Shown here: piece after piece, positions 9,490 to 16,766 of the stretch
Numbering within the stretch: the first letter of the stretch is position 1
Layout: every line of letters begins with the position of its first letter
DNA from: Thermoplasmata archaeon M9B2D
Lineage (GTDB): Archaea; Thermoplasmatota; E2; DHVEG-1
Assembly: GCA_002900555.1 (NCBI GenBank)
Contig: MUGD01000033.1
Location: forward strand, 1-17,625
Direction: 5' to 3'
Length of the DNA stretch: 17,625 nucleotides
Made by a program: the position numbers and the translations under genes
Notes under the pieces: model-generated
What the model was told of the DNA's origin: nothing
Seen by the model: only the letters and a program-made list of their open reading frames with translations
The model's database searches: none

Positions 9490-11514
9490 TTACCCTGTTT
9501 TTTCTATTTTTTTCTTTTTCTTTGGGCACTCCGGGTTTATGCATAGATCCCAGGACCGCCGCCCTTTCATCTTCACTTGGACGATTGGTGCGTTGCAGGC
9601 ATCGCACGCCTTCGTTGTCATCGTAAGACCACCTTGCTGAGGAAGAGAATAGGTATTCTTACAATCCGGATACCCGGTGCAACCGACGAATCGTTTTCCC
9701 TTCTTTGAGACACGGACCATCAGTGATTTTCCGCATTTCGGACAAGGCCCGATGGTGTTCTGTGCTTTGACCGCGTTGTTGATGTTTTCCTTTATCTTCT
9801 CTTTCTCCGGTTCCAGCTCTTCCATGACCTTTGTAAGCATCTGCCGTGATTCCTTGACCGTTTCTTCTAGCGTTTTTTTTCCTTCCGCGATGTCGTTCAT
9901 GTCAGCTTCAAGCTTGGCAGTCATCTTCGGTTTGACGACATCACAGTTTATCAACGCATCAACAACAGCAATAGCAGTGGAGGTTGGAGTCGGCGTTCCC
10001 CCCATGACATATTTACGACTATACAATTTGCTGATGATTTCATGACGAGTGGATTTCGTCCCAAGGGAAAGCTGCTCCATTTTTGTTATCAATGCCCCTT
10101 GCGTGTACCGTTGAGGGGGTTTTGTCATGTCTTTTTTTAATGTGATTTTCACGATCTCGATGTTTTCTCCAGAACTGAGTTCTGGGATCTGTTTTCTTTT
10201 CTCCTTGAAGTACGGATAGATATGTTTCCAGTTTGCTTCAATGAGTCGGTACCCGCTGACAGTAAACGTCTCACCGGATATATCAAGCCAAACTTCCGTC
10301 GTCTCTGAAATCGCATCTTTAGCAAGAGTCGCAAAGAACCTCCGGCAGATCAACTCATAGATTTTCTCCTGATCTGTACCAAGTTTTTTCGATGGCGCAT
10401 CGACAGGGTGAATCGGTGGATGGTCAGTGGTCTGCTGCTTTCCTCTGGTCGGATAGCTCCGGCCATTGGTTTGGACTTCTCTGACCTCTTTTGAAAAATG
10501 TGCTTCAGATAGTTTCTGTAAAATACCTTTGATGTTGAGCGATGGGGGATAGACGGTGTTATCGGTTCGTGGGTATGATGTTAACCCCATCATATAGAGC
10601 TCCTCTGCGATGCTCATGGCTTTTGCCGCAGAAAAACCAAGATAGGAGGCTGCCTGGATGAAGGTAGTCGTGTTAAACGGCGTGGGGGGAAGTTCATGGT
10701 TCATGGTTTTTTTTATTTCTTTGACATGCGCCTCTCTGCAATCTTTTATTTTCTCATATATCTCCTGAGCCGGATGTTCCTCATGAAACACGCCATGCTC
10801 ATGGGTCGCATCAAAAGGTTTGCCTTTCCTAAGATGTGCAAGCAGATTCCAATATGGTTTTGGGATGAAGTTTTTTATCTCCTTTTCCCGTTCAACAAGA
10901 AGGGCAAGGGTTGGTGACTGAACCCGACCTATCGAGAGAAAATCACGTCCAAGTCGACGAGCGGTCAACGAGATAAACCTTGTTAAGACAGCTCCCCAGA
11001 CCAAATCGATAACCTGACGTGCCTCACCAGCGCTAGAGAGATTGTAGTCCACCTCTGTGAGATTCTCAAATGCGGTGTTTATCTCAAAGGGGGTAATAGC
11101 ACTATATCTCGCTCGTTTTATTTGATTGATGGTAGGATTATAACTTTTTAGAAGATCCACAACTTCAACACCGATCAGCTCACCTTCTCTATCAAAATCG
11201 GTAGCAACAATGAGGAAAGGAGTCGCTTTAACAAGGGTTTTTAATGCTGATGCGATGCCTTTTTCGCTTACGTTCTTGCAGGGTTCCACTTCGATGAGTT
11301 TATGTGGAGGGATCTTTGCCCATTGATTAAAACCACTTGGATAATCAAGGTTGATGATATGACCCTTTAAACCAATAATGTCCCATGGCTCATTATCTTT
11401 TGTAAATGAATAGACAGGTATTTTTCCAAGATATTGGCTCTTAACCTTCCCACTGGACAGAATGAACGCGATTCTTTTTGCTGCGATGTTTTTCTCGCAA
11501 ATGACTAATTTCAT
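9490..11514 (-). CDS. topA: DNA topoisomerase I, archaeal type IA
   Basis: A type IA topoisomerase that relaxes negative supercoils by a Tyr-linked single-strand break. The TOPRIM domain opens with MKLVICEKNIAAKRIA and contains IVATDFDREGELIG (102-115), the acidic Mg2+ site with its catalytic Glu. SIGRVQSPTLALLVERE (194-210) is the conserved signature of the cleavage core. The catalytic residue is Tyr314 in LTSYPRTD. Two C-terminal four-cysteine zinc ribbons follow: C591/C594/C612/C618 and C637/C640/C658/C663. The 674-residue length, the Zn ribbons and the lack of a helicase part exclude reverse gyrase. The protein ends in a short Lys-rich stretch. ATG 11514 has AGGAT about 6 bases upstream as ribosome site and a TATA-like box about 42 bases upstream. 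It stands tail to tail with gyrA, whose product does the opposite reaction, and head to head with purE. Confidence 0.95.
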   Translation of the reverse strand: MKLVICEKNIAAKRIAFILSSGKVKSQYLGKIPVYSFTKDNEPWDIIGLKGHIINLDYPSGFNQWAKIPPHKLIEVEPCKNVSEKGIASALKTLVKATPFLIVATDFDREGELIGVEVVDLLKSYNPTINQIKRARYSAITPFEINTAFENLTEVDYNLSSAGEARQVIDLVWGAVLTRFISLTARRLGRDFLSIGRVQSPTLALLVEREKEIKNFIPKPYWNLLAHLRKGKPFDATHEHGVFHEEHPAQEIYEKIKDCREAHVKEIKKTMNHELPPTPFNTTTFIQAASYLGFSAAKAMSIAEELYMMGLTSYPRTDNTVYPPSLNIKGILQKLSEAHFSKEVREVQTNGRSYPTRGKQQTTDHPPIHPVDAPSKKLGTDQEKIYELICRRFFATLAKDAISETTEVWLDISGETFTVSGYRLIEANWKHIYPYFKEKRKQIPELSSGENIEIVKITLKKDMTKPPQRYTQGALITKMEQLSLGTKSTRHEIISKLYSRKYVMGGTPTPTSTAIAVVDALINCDVVKPKMTAKLEADMNDIAEGKKTLEETVKESRQMLTKVMEELEPEKEKIKENINNAVKAQNTIGPCPKCGKSLMVRVSKKGKRFVGCTGYPDCKNTYSLPQQGGLTMTTKACDACNAPIVQVKMKGRRSWDLCINPECPKKKKKIEKTG
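9498..9519 (+). terminator. T-tract terminator for gyrA, inside the topA 3' end
   Basis: T6 (9498-9503), T7 (9507-9513) and T5 (9515-9519) begin 11 bases after the gyrA stop codon on the plus strand. They lie inside the topA C-terminal codons, where the minus strand encodes PKKKKKIEK. The 2-base spacing between the gyrA and topA stops leaves no room for a terminator outside coding sequence. Confidence 0.55.
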
Positions 11515-11527
11515 GGTTTATCCTAGT

Positions 11528-11539
11528 TTGAGAACTCAA
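11528..11539. promoter_or_regulatory. Near-palindrome at the predicted topA transcription start
   Basis: TTGAG and CTCAA flank a 2-base AA centre, a 12-base near-palindrome placed where topA transcription would start (about 11530). A repressor bound here could block topA. The right half also belongs to a short match with the gyrB leader. Too short to be certain. Confidence 0.25.
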
Positions 11540-11551
11540 CATTAGGATGGG

Positions 11552-11560
11552 CTATAATTA
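11552..11560 (-). promoter_or_regulatory. TATA-like box for topA
   Basis: The minus strand reads TAATTATAG, centred about 42 bases upstream of the topA ATG. Usual archaeal spacing puts the start near 11530, giving a leader of about 16 bases that still holds the AGGAT ribosome site. It lies back to back with the purE box in a 113-base divergent gap. Confidence 0.4.
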
Positions 11561-11592
11561 GTTTACGATAGCAAAACAACAAGGTTCAAACT

Positions 11593-11602
11593 ATTTATAT
11601 GG
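11593..11602 (+). promoter_or_regulatory. TATA box for the purE-guaAB-guaAA operon
   Basis: ATTTATATGG is close to the archaeal TATA consensus and is centred about 30 bases before the purE ATG. That spacing predicts a transcript with only a few bases, or none, ahead of the start codon. No other good TATA-like site precedes guaAB or guaAA, so the three genes probably share this promoter. Confidence 0.55.
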
Positions 11603-11627
11603 TGATGATATTTCCTGCTGTGAGACT

Positions 11628-12074
11628 ATGAAAGTGCAGATTATCATGGGGTCATCTTCTGATATGCCTATCGCAGAAAAAGCAAAAGCAATCTTCGAGG
11701 AATTTGGAATTTCCTATGATGTCAGGATTGCATCCGCGCATCGAACACCAGAGATGTTACGAGGCATTGTCGAGAAAAACGATGCAGACATCTTTATTGG
11801 GATCGCTGGTCTTTCCGCTGCGCTCCCTGGGACCATTGCCGCTCATACGATTAAACCCGTCATAGGGGTCCCAGTGAGTGGAAAAGTCAATCTCGACGCG
11901 ATCCTTTCGATTGTGCAAATGCCTCCTGGAATTCCCGTCGGGGCAGTCGGACTGGACCGGGGAGAAAACGCAGCATTGCTTGCAGTGGAAATTCTTGCAG
12001 TCCGTGACAAAAAACTGGGAAAAAAATTATTAAATTACCGAAAGAAGATGCGGGAGAAGACTGTGTCAAAATAG
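11628..12074 (+). CDS. purE: N5-carboxyaminoimidazole ribonucleotide mutase (PurE)
   Basis: PurE forms 4-carboxy-AIR, a step of de novo IMP synthesis. The 148-residue protein is one compact domain, slightly shorter than typical bacterial PurE. It shows the phosphate/ribose-binding GSSSDMP (8-14), SAHRTPE (36-42, catalytic His38), GIAGLSAALPGTIAA and SIVQMPPGIPVGAV. The AALPG and QMPPGIPVG blocks look like class I (N5-CAIR mutase) rather than the class II AIR carboxylase, but archaeal members may use AIR and CO2 directly, and no purK is in this window. The last 20 residues are Lys-rich. It leads an operon with both GMP synthase subunits, with only 12 bases before guaAB. Confidence 0.93.
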   Translation: MKVQIIMGSSSDMPIAEKAKAIFEEFGISYDVRIASAHRTPEMLRGIVEKNDADIFIGIAGLSAALPGTIAAHTIKPVIGVPVSGKVNLDAILSIVQMPPGIPVGAVGLDRGENAALLAVEILAVRDKKLGKKLLNYRKKMREKTVSK

Positions 12075-12086
12075 AGGTTTTAACAG

Positions 12087-13034
12087 ATGTTTAACGCAGA
12101 GAAATTCATAGAAAAAACCATTTCAATTCTCCAAAAAGAAATCAAGGGAAAAGCGCTCATAGCTTTCTCTGGGGGAGTGGACAGTACCGTCTGCGCTGCG
12201 TTAGTCAACAAGGCTATTGGCAAAGGCCTTATTGCTGTCCACGTCAACACCGGGTATATGCGTAAAAATGAGCCTGAACAGGTGAAAAAGATGATGGAGG
12301 ACCTGTCATTAAATTATCGGTTCGTTGACGCAAGCAAGGAGTACTACCTTGCCTTACAAGGTGTAGAAGATCCGGAGAGGAAACGAAAAATCATCGGGGA
12401 AAAGTTCATCAGAATCTTTGAAAACGTTGCACGAAAGGAAAAAATCGAGTATCTTGTTCAGGGGACCATTGCACCTGACTGGATTGAATCCGGCGGGGGG
12501 TTACGTGACACCATTAAATCCCATCATAACGTAGGGGGGTTACCATCGGACATGGAACTTACGCTTGTAGAGCCTCTGCGTGATTTGTACAAAGACGAGG
12601 TGCGAAAAGTCGCCCGTACCCTGGGGTTACAGGTGTCTGAGCGACAGCCGTTCCCTGGCCCGGGACTTGCCATCCGTATCATCGGTGAAGCAACACCAGA
12701 ACGCACCGAACTTGTTCGAGAAGCATGCGACATTGTTGAACAGGAGATCGAACGTGCATCGAAGCAAGGAATCATGGTACGCCCCTGGCAGTATTTTGCA
12801 GTGTTAATCCCTATACGAACCGTTGGAGTACATGGGGACAAACGAGCATATGGCAATACGATTGCGATTCGTGCAGTGCAGAGTGTTGATGCGATGACCT
12901 GCCATTATAGTACAATCCCACATGAAGTGCTTGATGAAATTTCAACGAAAATTACCAATACTCTTAAAGAGAAGGTAAATCGGATTGTCTATGATGTGAC
13001 AAACAAACCACCGGGTACTGTAGAGTGGGAATAG
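12087..13034 (+). CDS. guaAB: GMP synthase subunit B (ATP pyrophosphatase)
   Basis: This subunit adenylates XMP and aminates it with ammonia from the partner glutaminase, giving GMP. The PP-loop SGGVDSTVC (28-36) is present. HVNTGYMRKNE replaces the bacterial HVDNGLLRxxE form. The middle has QGTIAPDWIESGGG and IKSHHNVGGLP (XMP-binding lid region). The C-terminal dimerisation domain has FPGPGLAIRIIGE, GDKRAYGNTIAIRAV and ends in PPGTVEWE, the normal end of the family. At 315 residues it is complete and lacks the amidotransferase half fused in bacteria and eukaryotes. The ribosome site AGAGGT (12073-12078) overlaps the purE stop, so the two genes are coupled. guaAA follows after 4 bases. Confidence 0.96.
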   Translation: MFNAEKFIEKTISILQKEIKGKALIAFSGGVDSTVCAALVNKAIGKGLIAVHVNTGYMRKNEPEQVKKMMEDLSLNYRFVDASKEYYLALQGVEDPERKRKIIGEKFIRIFENVARKEKIEYLVQGTIAPDWIESGGGLRDTIKSHHNVGGLPSDMELTLVEPLRDLYKDEVRKVARTLGLQVSERQPFPGPGLAIRIIGEATPERTELVREACDIVEQEIERASKQGIMVRPWQYFAVLIPIRTVGVHGDKRAYGNTIAIRAVQSVDAMTCHYSTIPHEVLDEISTKITNTLKEKVNRIVYDVTNKPPGTVEWE

Positions 13035-13038
13035 CCGT

Positions 13039-13614
13039 ATGGTCCGTATCTATGTTATCGACAATGGCGGGCAATGGACACATCGTGAATGGCGAACGCT
13101 TCGCGACCTTGAGGTAGAGACATGCATTGTCCCCAATAGTACCTTGTTTAAGGATTTACAACATGAAGACGTACACGGACTTGTTTTGTCTGGCGGTGCC
13201 CCGCGAATAGGGCTGGATAGTAGTCTTGGTAATTGCGCGGAATACCTTGACAAAGCATCTTTCCCGATTCTTGGGATATGCGCAGGGCATCAGTTCATGG
13301 CACGTCATTTCGGTGGTATGGTAAAACCATCAACGCTACCCGAGTTTGGACAGGTTGAACTAACGTTATGTGTTGAGGATGACCCGTTGTTCAAAGGGGT
13401 GGTAAAAAAATCAATCGTCTGGGAATCACACAATGACGAGGTGACGGTTTTACCACCGGATTTCATTACACTTGCGGAAAGTGAGAATTGTAAAATCCAA
13501 GCGATGCGATATAATAAAAAACCGTTCTATGGCCTTCAGTTTCATCCTGAGGTAGAGCATACGCAATTCGGAGATAAAATCTTTAAGAATTTTATACAGC
13601 TGTGCGAAGAATAG
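13039..13614 (+). CDS. guaAA: GMP synthase subunit A (glutamine amidotransferase)
   Basis: A class I glutamine amidotransferase that hydrolyses glutamine and feeds ammonia to subunit B. The nucleophile is Cys81 in GICAGHQ, with His169 and Glu171 in FHPEVEHT completing the triad. VLSGGAPRIG (49-58) forms the oxyanion-side loop. Its 191 residues match the stand-alone archaeal subunit. The gene starts 4 bases after the guaAB stop, so the two subunits are made from one message. ATG 13039 is the only reasonable start. It converges with the zinc-ribbon gene with 2 bases between the stops; a T9 run directly after the stop probably ends the operon. Confidence 0.95.
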   Translation: MVRIYVIDNGGQWTHREWRTLRDLEVETCIVPNSTLFKDLQHEDVHGLVLSGGAPRIGLDSSLGNCAEYLDKASFPILGICAGHQFMARHFGGMVKPSTLPEFGQVELTLCVEDDPLFKGVVKKSIVWESHNDEVTVLPPDFITLAESENCKIQAMRYNKKPFYGLQFHPEVEHTQFGDKIFKNFIQLCEE

Positions 13615-13616
13615 TC

Positions 13617-14135
13617 CTACTTTTTTTTTGGACGGAGAGTTTTGTATAATGTCTCTAAAAGGACAATAAGCAAAAAGAAAAAAATTACGAGCCCTACAAA
13701 ACCACCCAGTAAATATTCAAGCAAGGAAGGAAAAAAGCTGCCTGTAGATATGAGGAAAAAAAAGACAATAGAAAGAACAATTGCTACGATAATTTCAAGA
13801 AGATAGCGTTTCTTTGCAGGAGAAGTTAAAATGGTGTCTTCTTGATTACCCATCTCTGCTATCTCTTCTTGTTCTTTCGTCTGTTTTTCTACGTCAAATG
13901 ACTTGTTGTCTTTTATTTCATCTGTTTCTTTCAGCTGCTGTGGTTTTTTCTTATTACATAACGCGTCAAGGAACCTCTGATAAGCATCCTCCGACTCGAA
14001 GACAAGGGAGGCTCCTTGATAACCACAGTCCCGACAGACCTCTTTCCATGAAGACAAACCAAAGATAATGCCATCGCCAAGAGTTCCAATACCGATATTC
14101 TTACTCCCACAATTCGGACACGCGGTTATTTCCAT
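13617..14135 (-). CDS. Zinc-ribbon protein with two C-terminal transmembrane helices
   Basis: A 172-residue protein of unknown role. The N-terminus carries a four-cysteine zinc ribbon: CPNCGS (C6, C9) and CRDCGYQG (C34, C37). A charged, Lys/Glu-rich linker spans about 60-110 and is probably flexible. Two hydrophobic helices follow near 112-132 and 141-162, then a basic end (RPKKK). This predicts a cytoplasmic zinc ribbon tethered to the membrane by a hairpin. I choose ATG 14135, which begins right before the ribbon and has GGAGTGGT upstream; an in-frame GTG at 14147 is less likely. It is the last gene of the run with GGGP synthase and UbiX, 15 bases after ubiX. It resembles the small zinc-ribbon membrane proteins common in archaea; no function is claimed. 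Confidence 0.7.
   Translation of the reverse strand: MEITACPNCGSKNIGIGTLGDGIIFGLSSWKEVCRDCGYQGASLVFESEDAYQRFLDALCNKKKPQQLKETDEIKDNKSFDVEKQTKEQEEIAEMGNQEDTILTSPAKKRYLLEIIVAIVLSIVFFFLISTGSFFPSLLEYLLGGFVGLVIFFFLLIVLLETLYKTLRPKKK
13621..13629 (+). terminator. T9 terminator for the purE-guaAB-guaAA operon
   Basis: Nine T residues begin 6 bases after the guaAA stop codon on the plus strand, a strong archaeal U-tract terminator. The run is the complement of the final Lys codons (PKKK) of the opposing zinc-ribbon gene, so the terminator lies inside coding sequence. Confidence 0.6.
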
Positions 14136-14150
14136 TAAACATACCACTCC

Positions 14151-14702
14151 TTATTTCCATCGTTTGAAAAGGCAGTGCTCTATCCCGAGTTGATCAAAGA
14201 CCTTCCCAACGATGAAATTCACAAGGTCTTCGATTTTCTCTGGTTTGTGATAAAACGCAGGCATCGCAGGGACAATGACCGCCCCTGCTTGTTTTGCCGC
14301 AAGCATATTTTTTATCCCTGGTAAATCAAGTGGTGTTTCGCGGAGAACAAGAATCAACGGTCTTCCTTCCTTTAGGCAACAGCTTGCTGCCCGTGACGTG
14401 AGGGTATCACCAAAACCATTTGCGATGGCAGAGAGTGTTTTCATGCTACAGGGGATACCTATCATACCGTCAAGATGAAAGGATCCGCTTGCCGGACCAG
14501 CATAGACATCATCGTTTTCGTAGACGACATGTGCTTGGGTCTTGATGACGGGATACGTATAGGTCGTCTCATGTTGAAGAATTTTTTTTGCTCCCTCTGA
14601 TACGACAAGATGGACTTCGTGTCCCAGTTTGTTTAGTTCTTGTAATAATCTGATTCCATAAATACTTCCGGAGGCACCTCCGATGCTTACAAAATATCTC
14701 AT
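14151..14702 (-). CDS. ubiX: Flavin prenyltransferase UbiX
   Basis: UbiX joins dimethylallyl phosphate to FMN, making the prenyl-FMN cofactor of UbiD-type decarboxylases. The 183-residue flavodoxin-like protein has GGASGSIYGIRLL (8-20), the FMN-binding PCSMKTLSAIANG (84-96), LKEGRPLILVLRETPL (110-125) and VPAMPAFYHKP (144-154), all typical. Where many homologues read RAADV before LKE, this one has RAASCC, a small deviation. No ubiD-like partner is in the window. Its place 3 bases after GGGP synthase suggests a link with isoprenoid metabolism: the archaeal mevalonate pathway uses a prenyl-FMN-dependent decarboxylase. The link is inference. Confidence 0.94.
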   Translation of the reverse strand: MRYFVSIGGASGSIYGIRLLQELNKLGHEVHLVVSEGAKKILQHETTYTYPVIKTQAHVVYENDDVYAGPASGSFHLDGMIGIPCSMKTLSAIANGFGDTLTSRAASCCLKEGRPLILVLRETPLDLPGIKNMLAAKQAGAVIVPAMPAFYHKPEKIEDLVNFIVGKVFDQLGIEHCLFKRWK

Positions 14703-14705
14703 ATC

Positions 14706-15446
14706 CTACCGTCCTTCTATGGCGGCAATGATATCCGCAAGTGTTGTTTTAAAATGCTTGTCCTTTTCAATGGCAGTCCCTGTGATGATGATGTCTGCTC
14801 CCGCGCGTACTTTTTCTTTCGCAGTCTGTGCGCTTCGGATGCCGCCACCGACAAGAAGAGGGATTGACAGGTCAGCCTTCACTGCTTGGATCATCTCATC
14901 AGGAACCGGTGTAGGCGCTCCAGAACCTGCTTCGATGTAGAAAAATTTCATACCAAGGTACTCTGACGCAAGAGCATAGCCAACTGCGGTTGCAGGATCG
15001 TCTCGTTTGATTAAATCAGCTTGTCCGATACGCCCCGCGGTCATTCCTGGTTCAACGATGACGTATCCCATGGAGATAGGCTCAAGACCAGAATATTTGA
15101 CAAACGGTGCCCCTTTGACATGCTCCCTGATGACGTACCCGAGATTGTTGGAGTTCAGAAGGCTCATGAAGAAAACCGCGTCAGCGTATTTACTAAGGAA
15201 TTTAGCCCCAGAGGGAAAGAGGATAACCGGGAGATCTGAGGTTTTTTTGATTGCTTGTACGGTTTCATCCACCTGTTTCTGTGACAACAAGGTGGACCCA
15301 CCAACCATGATGGCACTACTCCCCGCGTCAGTAACAATCTTGGCGATTTCCCCTGCGACCCTCGGTGTTTGTTTATCAGGGTCAAGAAGCGCGAAATGCA
15401 GTTTCTTTTTCTTCGAAAGGTCTATAATTCTCTGTGCAATGGTCAT
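14706..15446 (-). CDS. Geranylgeranylglyceryl phosphate synthase
   Basis: This enzyme joins geranylgeranyl diphosphate to sn-glycerol-1-phosphate, the first committed step of archaeal ether lipids. The TIM-barrel protein of 246 residues shows LDPDK (21-25, Mg2+/substrate site), MVGGST (47-52), FPSG (77-80), YIEAGSGAPTPV (170-181) and LVGGGIRS (198-205) followed by ITGT (221-224), the phosphate-binding loops. The length and the AGSGA loop fit the family; PcrA-type bacterial homologues are shorter. I take ATG 15446 over the in-frame TTG at 15449. A TATA-like box sits 26 bases upstream, so the message is probably leaderless and can be made apart from the upstream genes. It is the clearest proof that the sequence is archaeal. 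Confidence 0.95.
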   Translation of the reverse strand: MTIAQRIIDLSKKKKLHFALLDPDKQTPRVAGEIAKIVTDAGSSAIMVGGSTLLSQKQVDETVQAIKKTSDLPVILFPSGAKFLSKYADAVFFMSLLNSNNLGYVIREHVKGAPFVKYSGLEPISMGYVIVEPGMTAGRIGQADLIKRDDPATAVGYALASEYLGMKFFYIEAGSGAPTPVPDEMIQAVKADLSIPLLVGGGIRSAQTAKEKVRAGADIIITGTAIEKDKHFKTTLADIIAAIEGR

Positions 15447-15468
15447 CAAGGGGAAAAGAACACCAGAT

Positions 15469-15476
15469 GTATAAAT
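15469..15476 (-). promoter_or_regulatory. TATA-like box for the GGGP synthase-ubiX-zinc-ribbon genes
   Basis: The minus strand reads ATTTATAC, centred about 26 bases before the GGGP synthase ATG, which is exactly the distance expected for a leaderless archaeal transcript. It sits in the 33-base gap after the inositol phosphatase stop, so this gap divides the run into two transcription units. Confidence 0.5.
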
Positions 15477-15479
15477 GTT

Positions 15480-16265
15480 TTATGTCCTAGGGAGAATCTC
15501 GGAGATTAATTGTTCAGAACATGCGGCAAGGACGCTGGTTCTCTCGTTTATGTTTAATTCCATATCAAGATCATCGCCAGTTATCGTTTGTACAAACCCT
15601 CCTGCCTCGCGAACAATCAGGGTGGATGCGGCGATATCTATCACTCGAAGAATGTTTTTCCCGATAAAATAGTAATCAAGAGCGCTACCAGCCACAAGAC
15701 ACATCTCAAGGGATGCGGAGCCTAATGATCGCACATTCCCTTTTTTTGATAGAACGCCAGCTTTTGGTGTATAGGTCTTCCCAAGAGAGATGGATGACAG
15801 TAATTCATGAGAAGGCATCTCGCAGACATGGATGGGATTGTTGTTGAGGTACGCTCCCCGGTGTTTTTCTGCAGAAAAGACATCCCCAGTCGGGATGTTT
15901 TTCACGATGCCGTATTCGATATCACTGATTCTGGAGGTGCCGATAGCCAGGGAGACTGAATAAAAAGGGATACCACGGCATGCGTTGCGTGTACCATCTA
16001 TCGGATCTAATACAAATACATAGTCGCCACCAAAATCGATAAATCCTCTCTCCTCGCTAAGCAAATTAACCTTTGTCTGTGATTTTTCCAATTCCTTAAG
16101 GGCGATGTCCTCTGCAACGGTATCGATATAGGCTGTTGTGGACCCATCCGCACCGATTCCGACGATCTTCCCGAGTTTATAAAAATTTTTTTTCGCTTCT
16201 TTTTTAACTTCTTTGCTAATTTTTTCGATAATTTGATACGCGAGCTGTTTGAATTTTTCATCCAT
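15480..16265 (-). CDS. Inositol monophosphatase/fructose-1,6-bisphosphatase family enzyme
   Basis: A Mg2+-dependent sugar phosphatase of 261 residues. The metal sites are SEERG (70-74), LDPIDGTRN (86-94; D87, D90) and the third Asp in RVIDIAASTLIVREAGG (207-223; D210). IGADGSTTAYID (37-48) is the typical archaeal N-terminal block. The usual WD of the third motif is ID here, a change outside the metal-binding Asp. Archaeal members often accept both inositol-1-phosphate and fructose-1,6-bisphosphate, so either gluconeogenesis or inositol lipid supply is possible. It lies 3 bases after the COG2426 gene. A role with the downstream lipid gene is possible but not shown. Confidence 0.9.
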   Translation of the reverse strand: MDEKFKQLAYQIIEKISKEVKKEAKKNFYKLGKIVGIGADGSTTAYIDTVAEDIALKELEKSQTKVNLLSEERGFIDFGGDYVFVLDPIDGTRNACRGIPFYSVSLAIGTSRISDIEYGIVKNIPTGDVFSAEKHRGAYLNNNPIHVCEMPSHELLSSISLGKTYTPKAGVLSKKGNVRSLGSASLEMCLVAGSALDYYFIGKNILRVIDIAASTLIVREAGGFVQTITGDDLDMELNINERTSVLAACSEQLISEILPRT

Positions 16266-16268
16266 ACA

Positions 16269-16763
16269 TTATCCCTTGATGTTGATCCCAAGATATGCAA
16301 GCGCCCAACTGATGTAAAGGGTAAGAACAACCATAATCACAGCAGCAAGAAGTAACCCAAGAAAGATGATAAGCAACGATTTAGAGAATTTCAAATTAAA
16401 CAGATACGCGACCAACGCACCGGTCCATGCACCTGTAAACGGCAAGGGTATCGCTACAAAGGTAAATAACCCAAGATATTCATAGTTTTTGATTCTTTCA
16501 TCTGCCCTCCTGCGTGTCCGAGCAAAGAGCCAGTCCATGATTTTTACCCAGAACGGGTATTTTCGAAGAAAGTGCTCAACATGCCGAAAGAAGAGCAGGA
16601 TAAAGGGGATTGGTAAGATGTTTCCTGCAATCGCAAGCGGGAACGCCTGCCACCACTCCCATCCATAGTGTATCATGGAAAAGGGTATGACGTATCGTGC
16701 CTCAAGCCAAGGCACCATGGAAAAAAAGAAGATCTGAAACCATTGTGGTAAGAAGTCAAGCAT
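16269..16763 (-). CDS. COG2426-family integral membrane protein (putative small multidrug exporter)
   Basis: A 164-residue membrane protein with about four spans (near 8-30, 40-60, 97-123 and 128-158). The family signatures are visible: SMVPWLEARYVIP (15-27, where most members have ELRGAIP), AGNILPIPFIL (46-56), the basic FARTRRRADERI (80-91) and VAIPLPFTGAWTGALVAYLF (103-122). The family is named after a proposed small multidrug export role, but transport has not been well shown and the function is uncertain. The paired P(W)LEAR and PLPxTGAWTG motifs resemble the re-entrant loops of DedA-type proteins, which is only an impression. It lies 3 bases after pyrC and 3 before the phosphatase gene. 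Confidence 0.85.
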   Translation of the reverse strand: MLDFLPQWFQIFFFSMVPWLEARYVIPFSMIHYGWEWWQAFPLAIAGNILPIPFILLFFRHVEHFLRKYPFWVKIMDWLFARTRRRADERIKNYEYLGLFTFVAIPLPFTGAWTGALVAYLFNLKFSKSLLIIFLGLLLAAVIMVVLTLYISWALAYLGINIKG

Positions 16764-16766
16764 ACG

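Noticed and set aside
9490..11514. Possible reverse gyrase
   Set aside because: The topoisomerase IA has no helicase domain before it and begins directly with the TOPRIM domain, so it is a plain topA.
11583..11591. GGTTCAAAC, resembling a tRNA T-arm
   Set aside because: No acceptor stem, anticodon arm or CCA-side pairing is present nearby; the site lies in the purE promoter region.
14136..14147. GTG at 14147 as start of the zinc-ribbon gene
   Set aside because: ATG 14135 lies just before the zinc ribbon and has a better placed GGAGTGGT upstream; the GTG would lie almost on the ribosome site.
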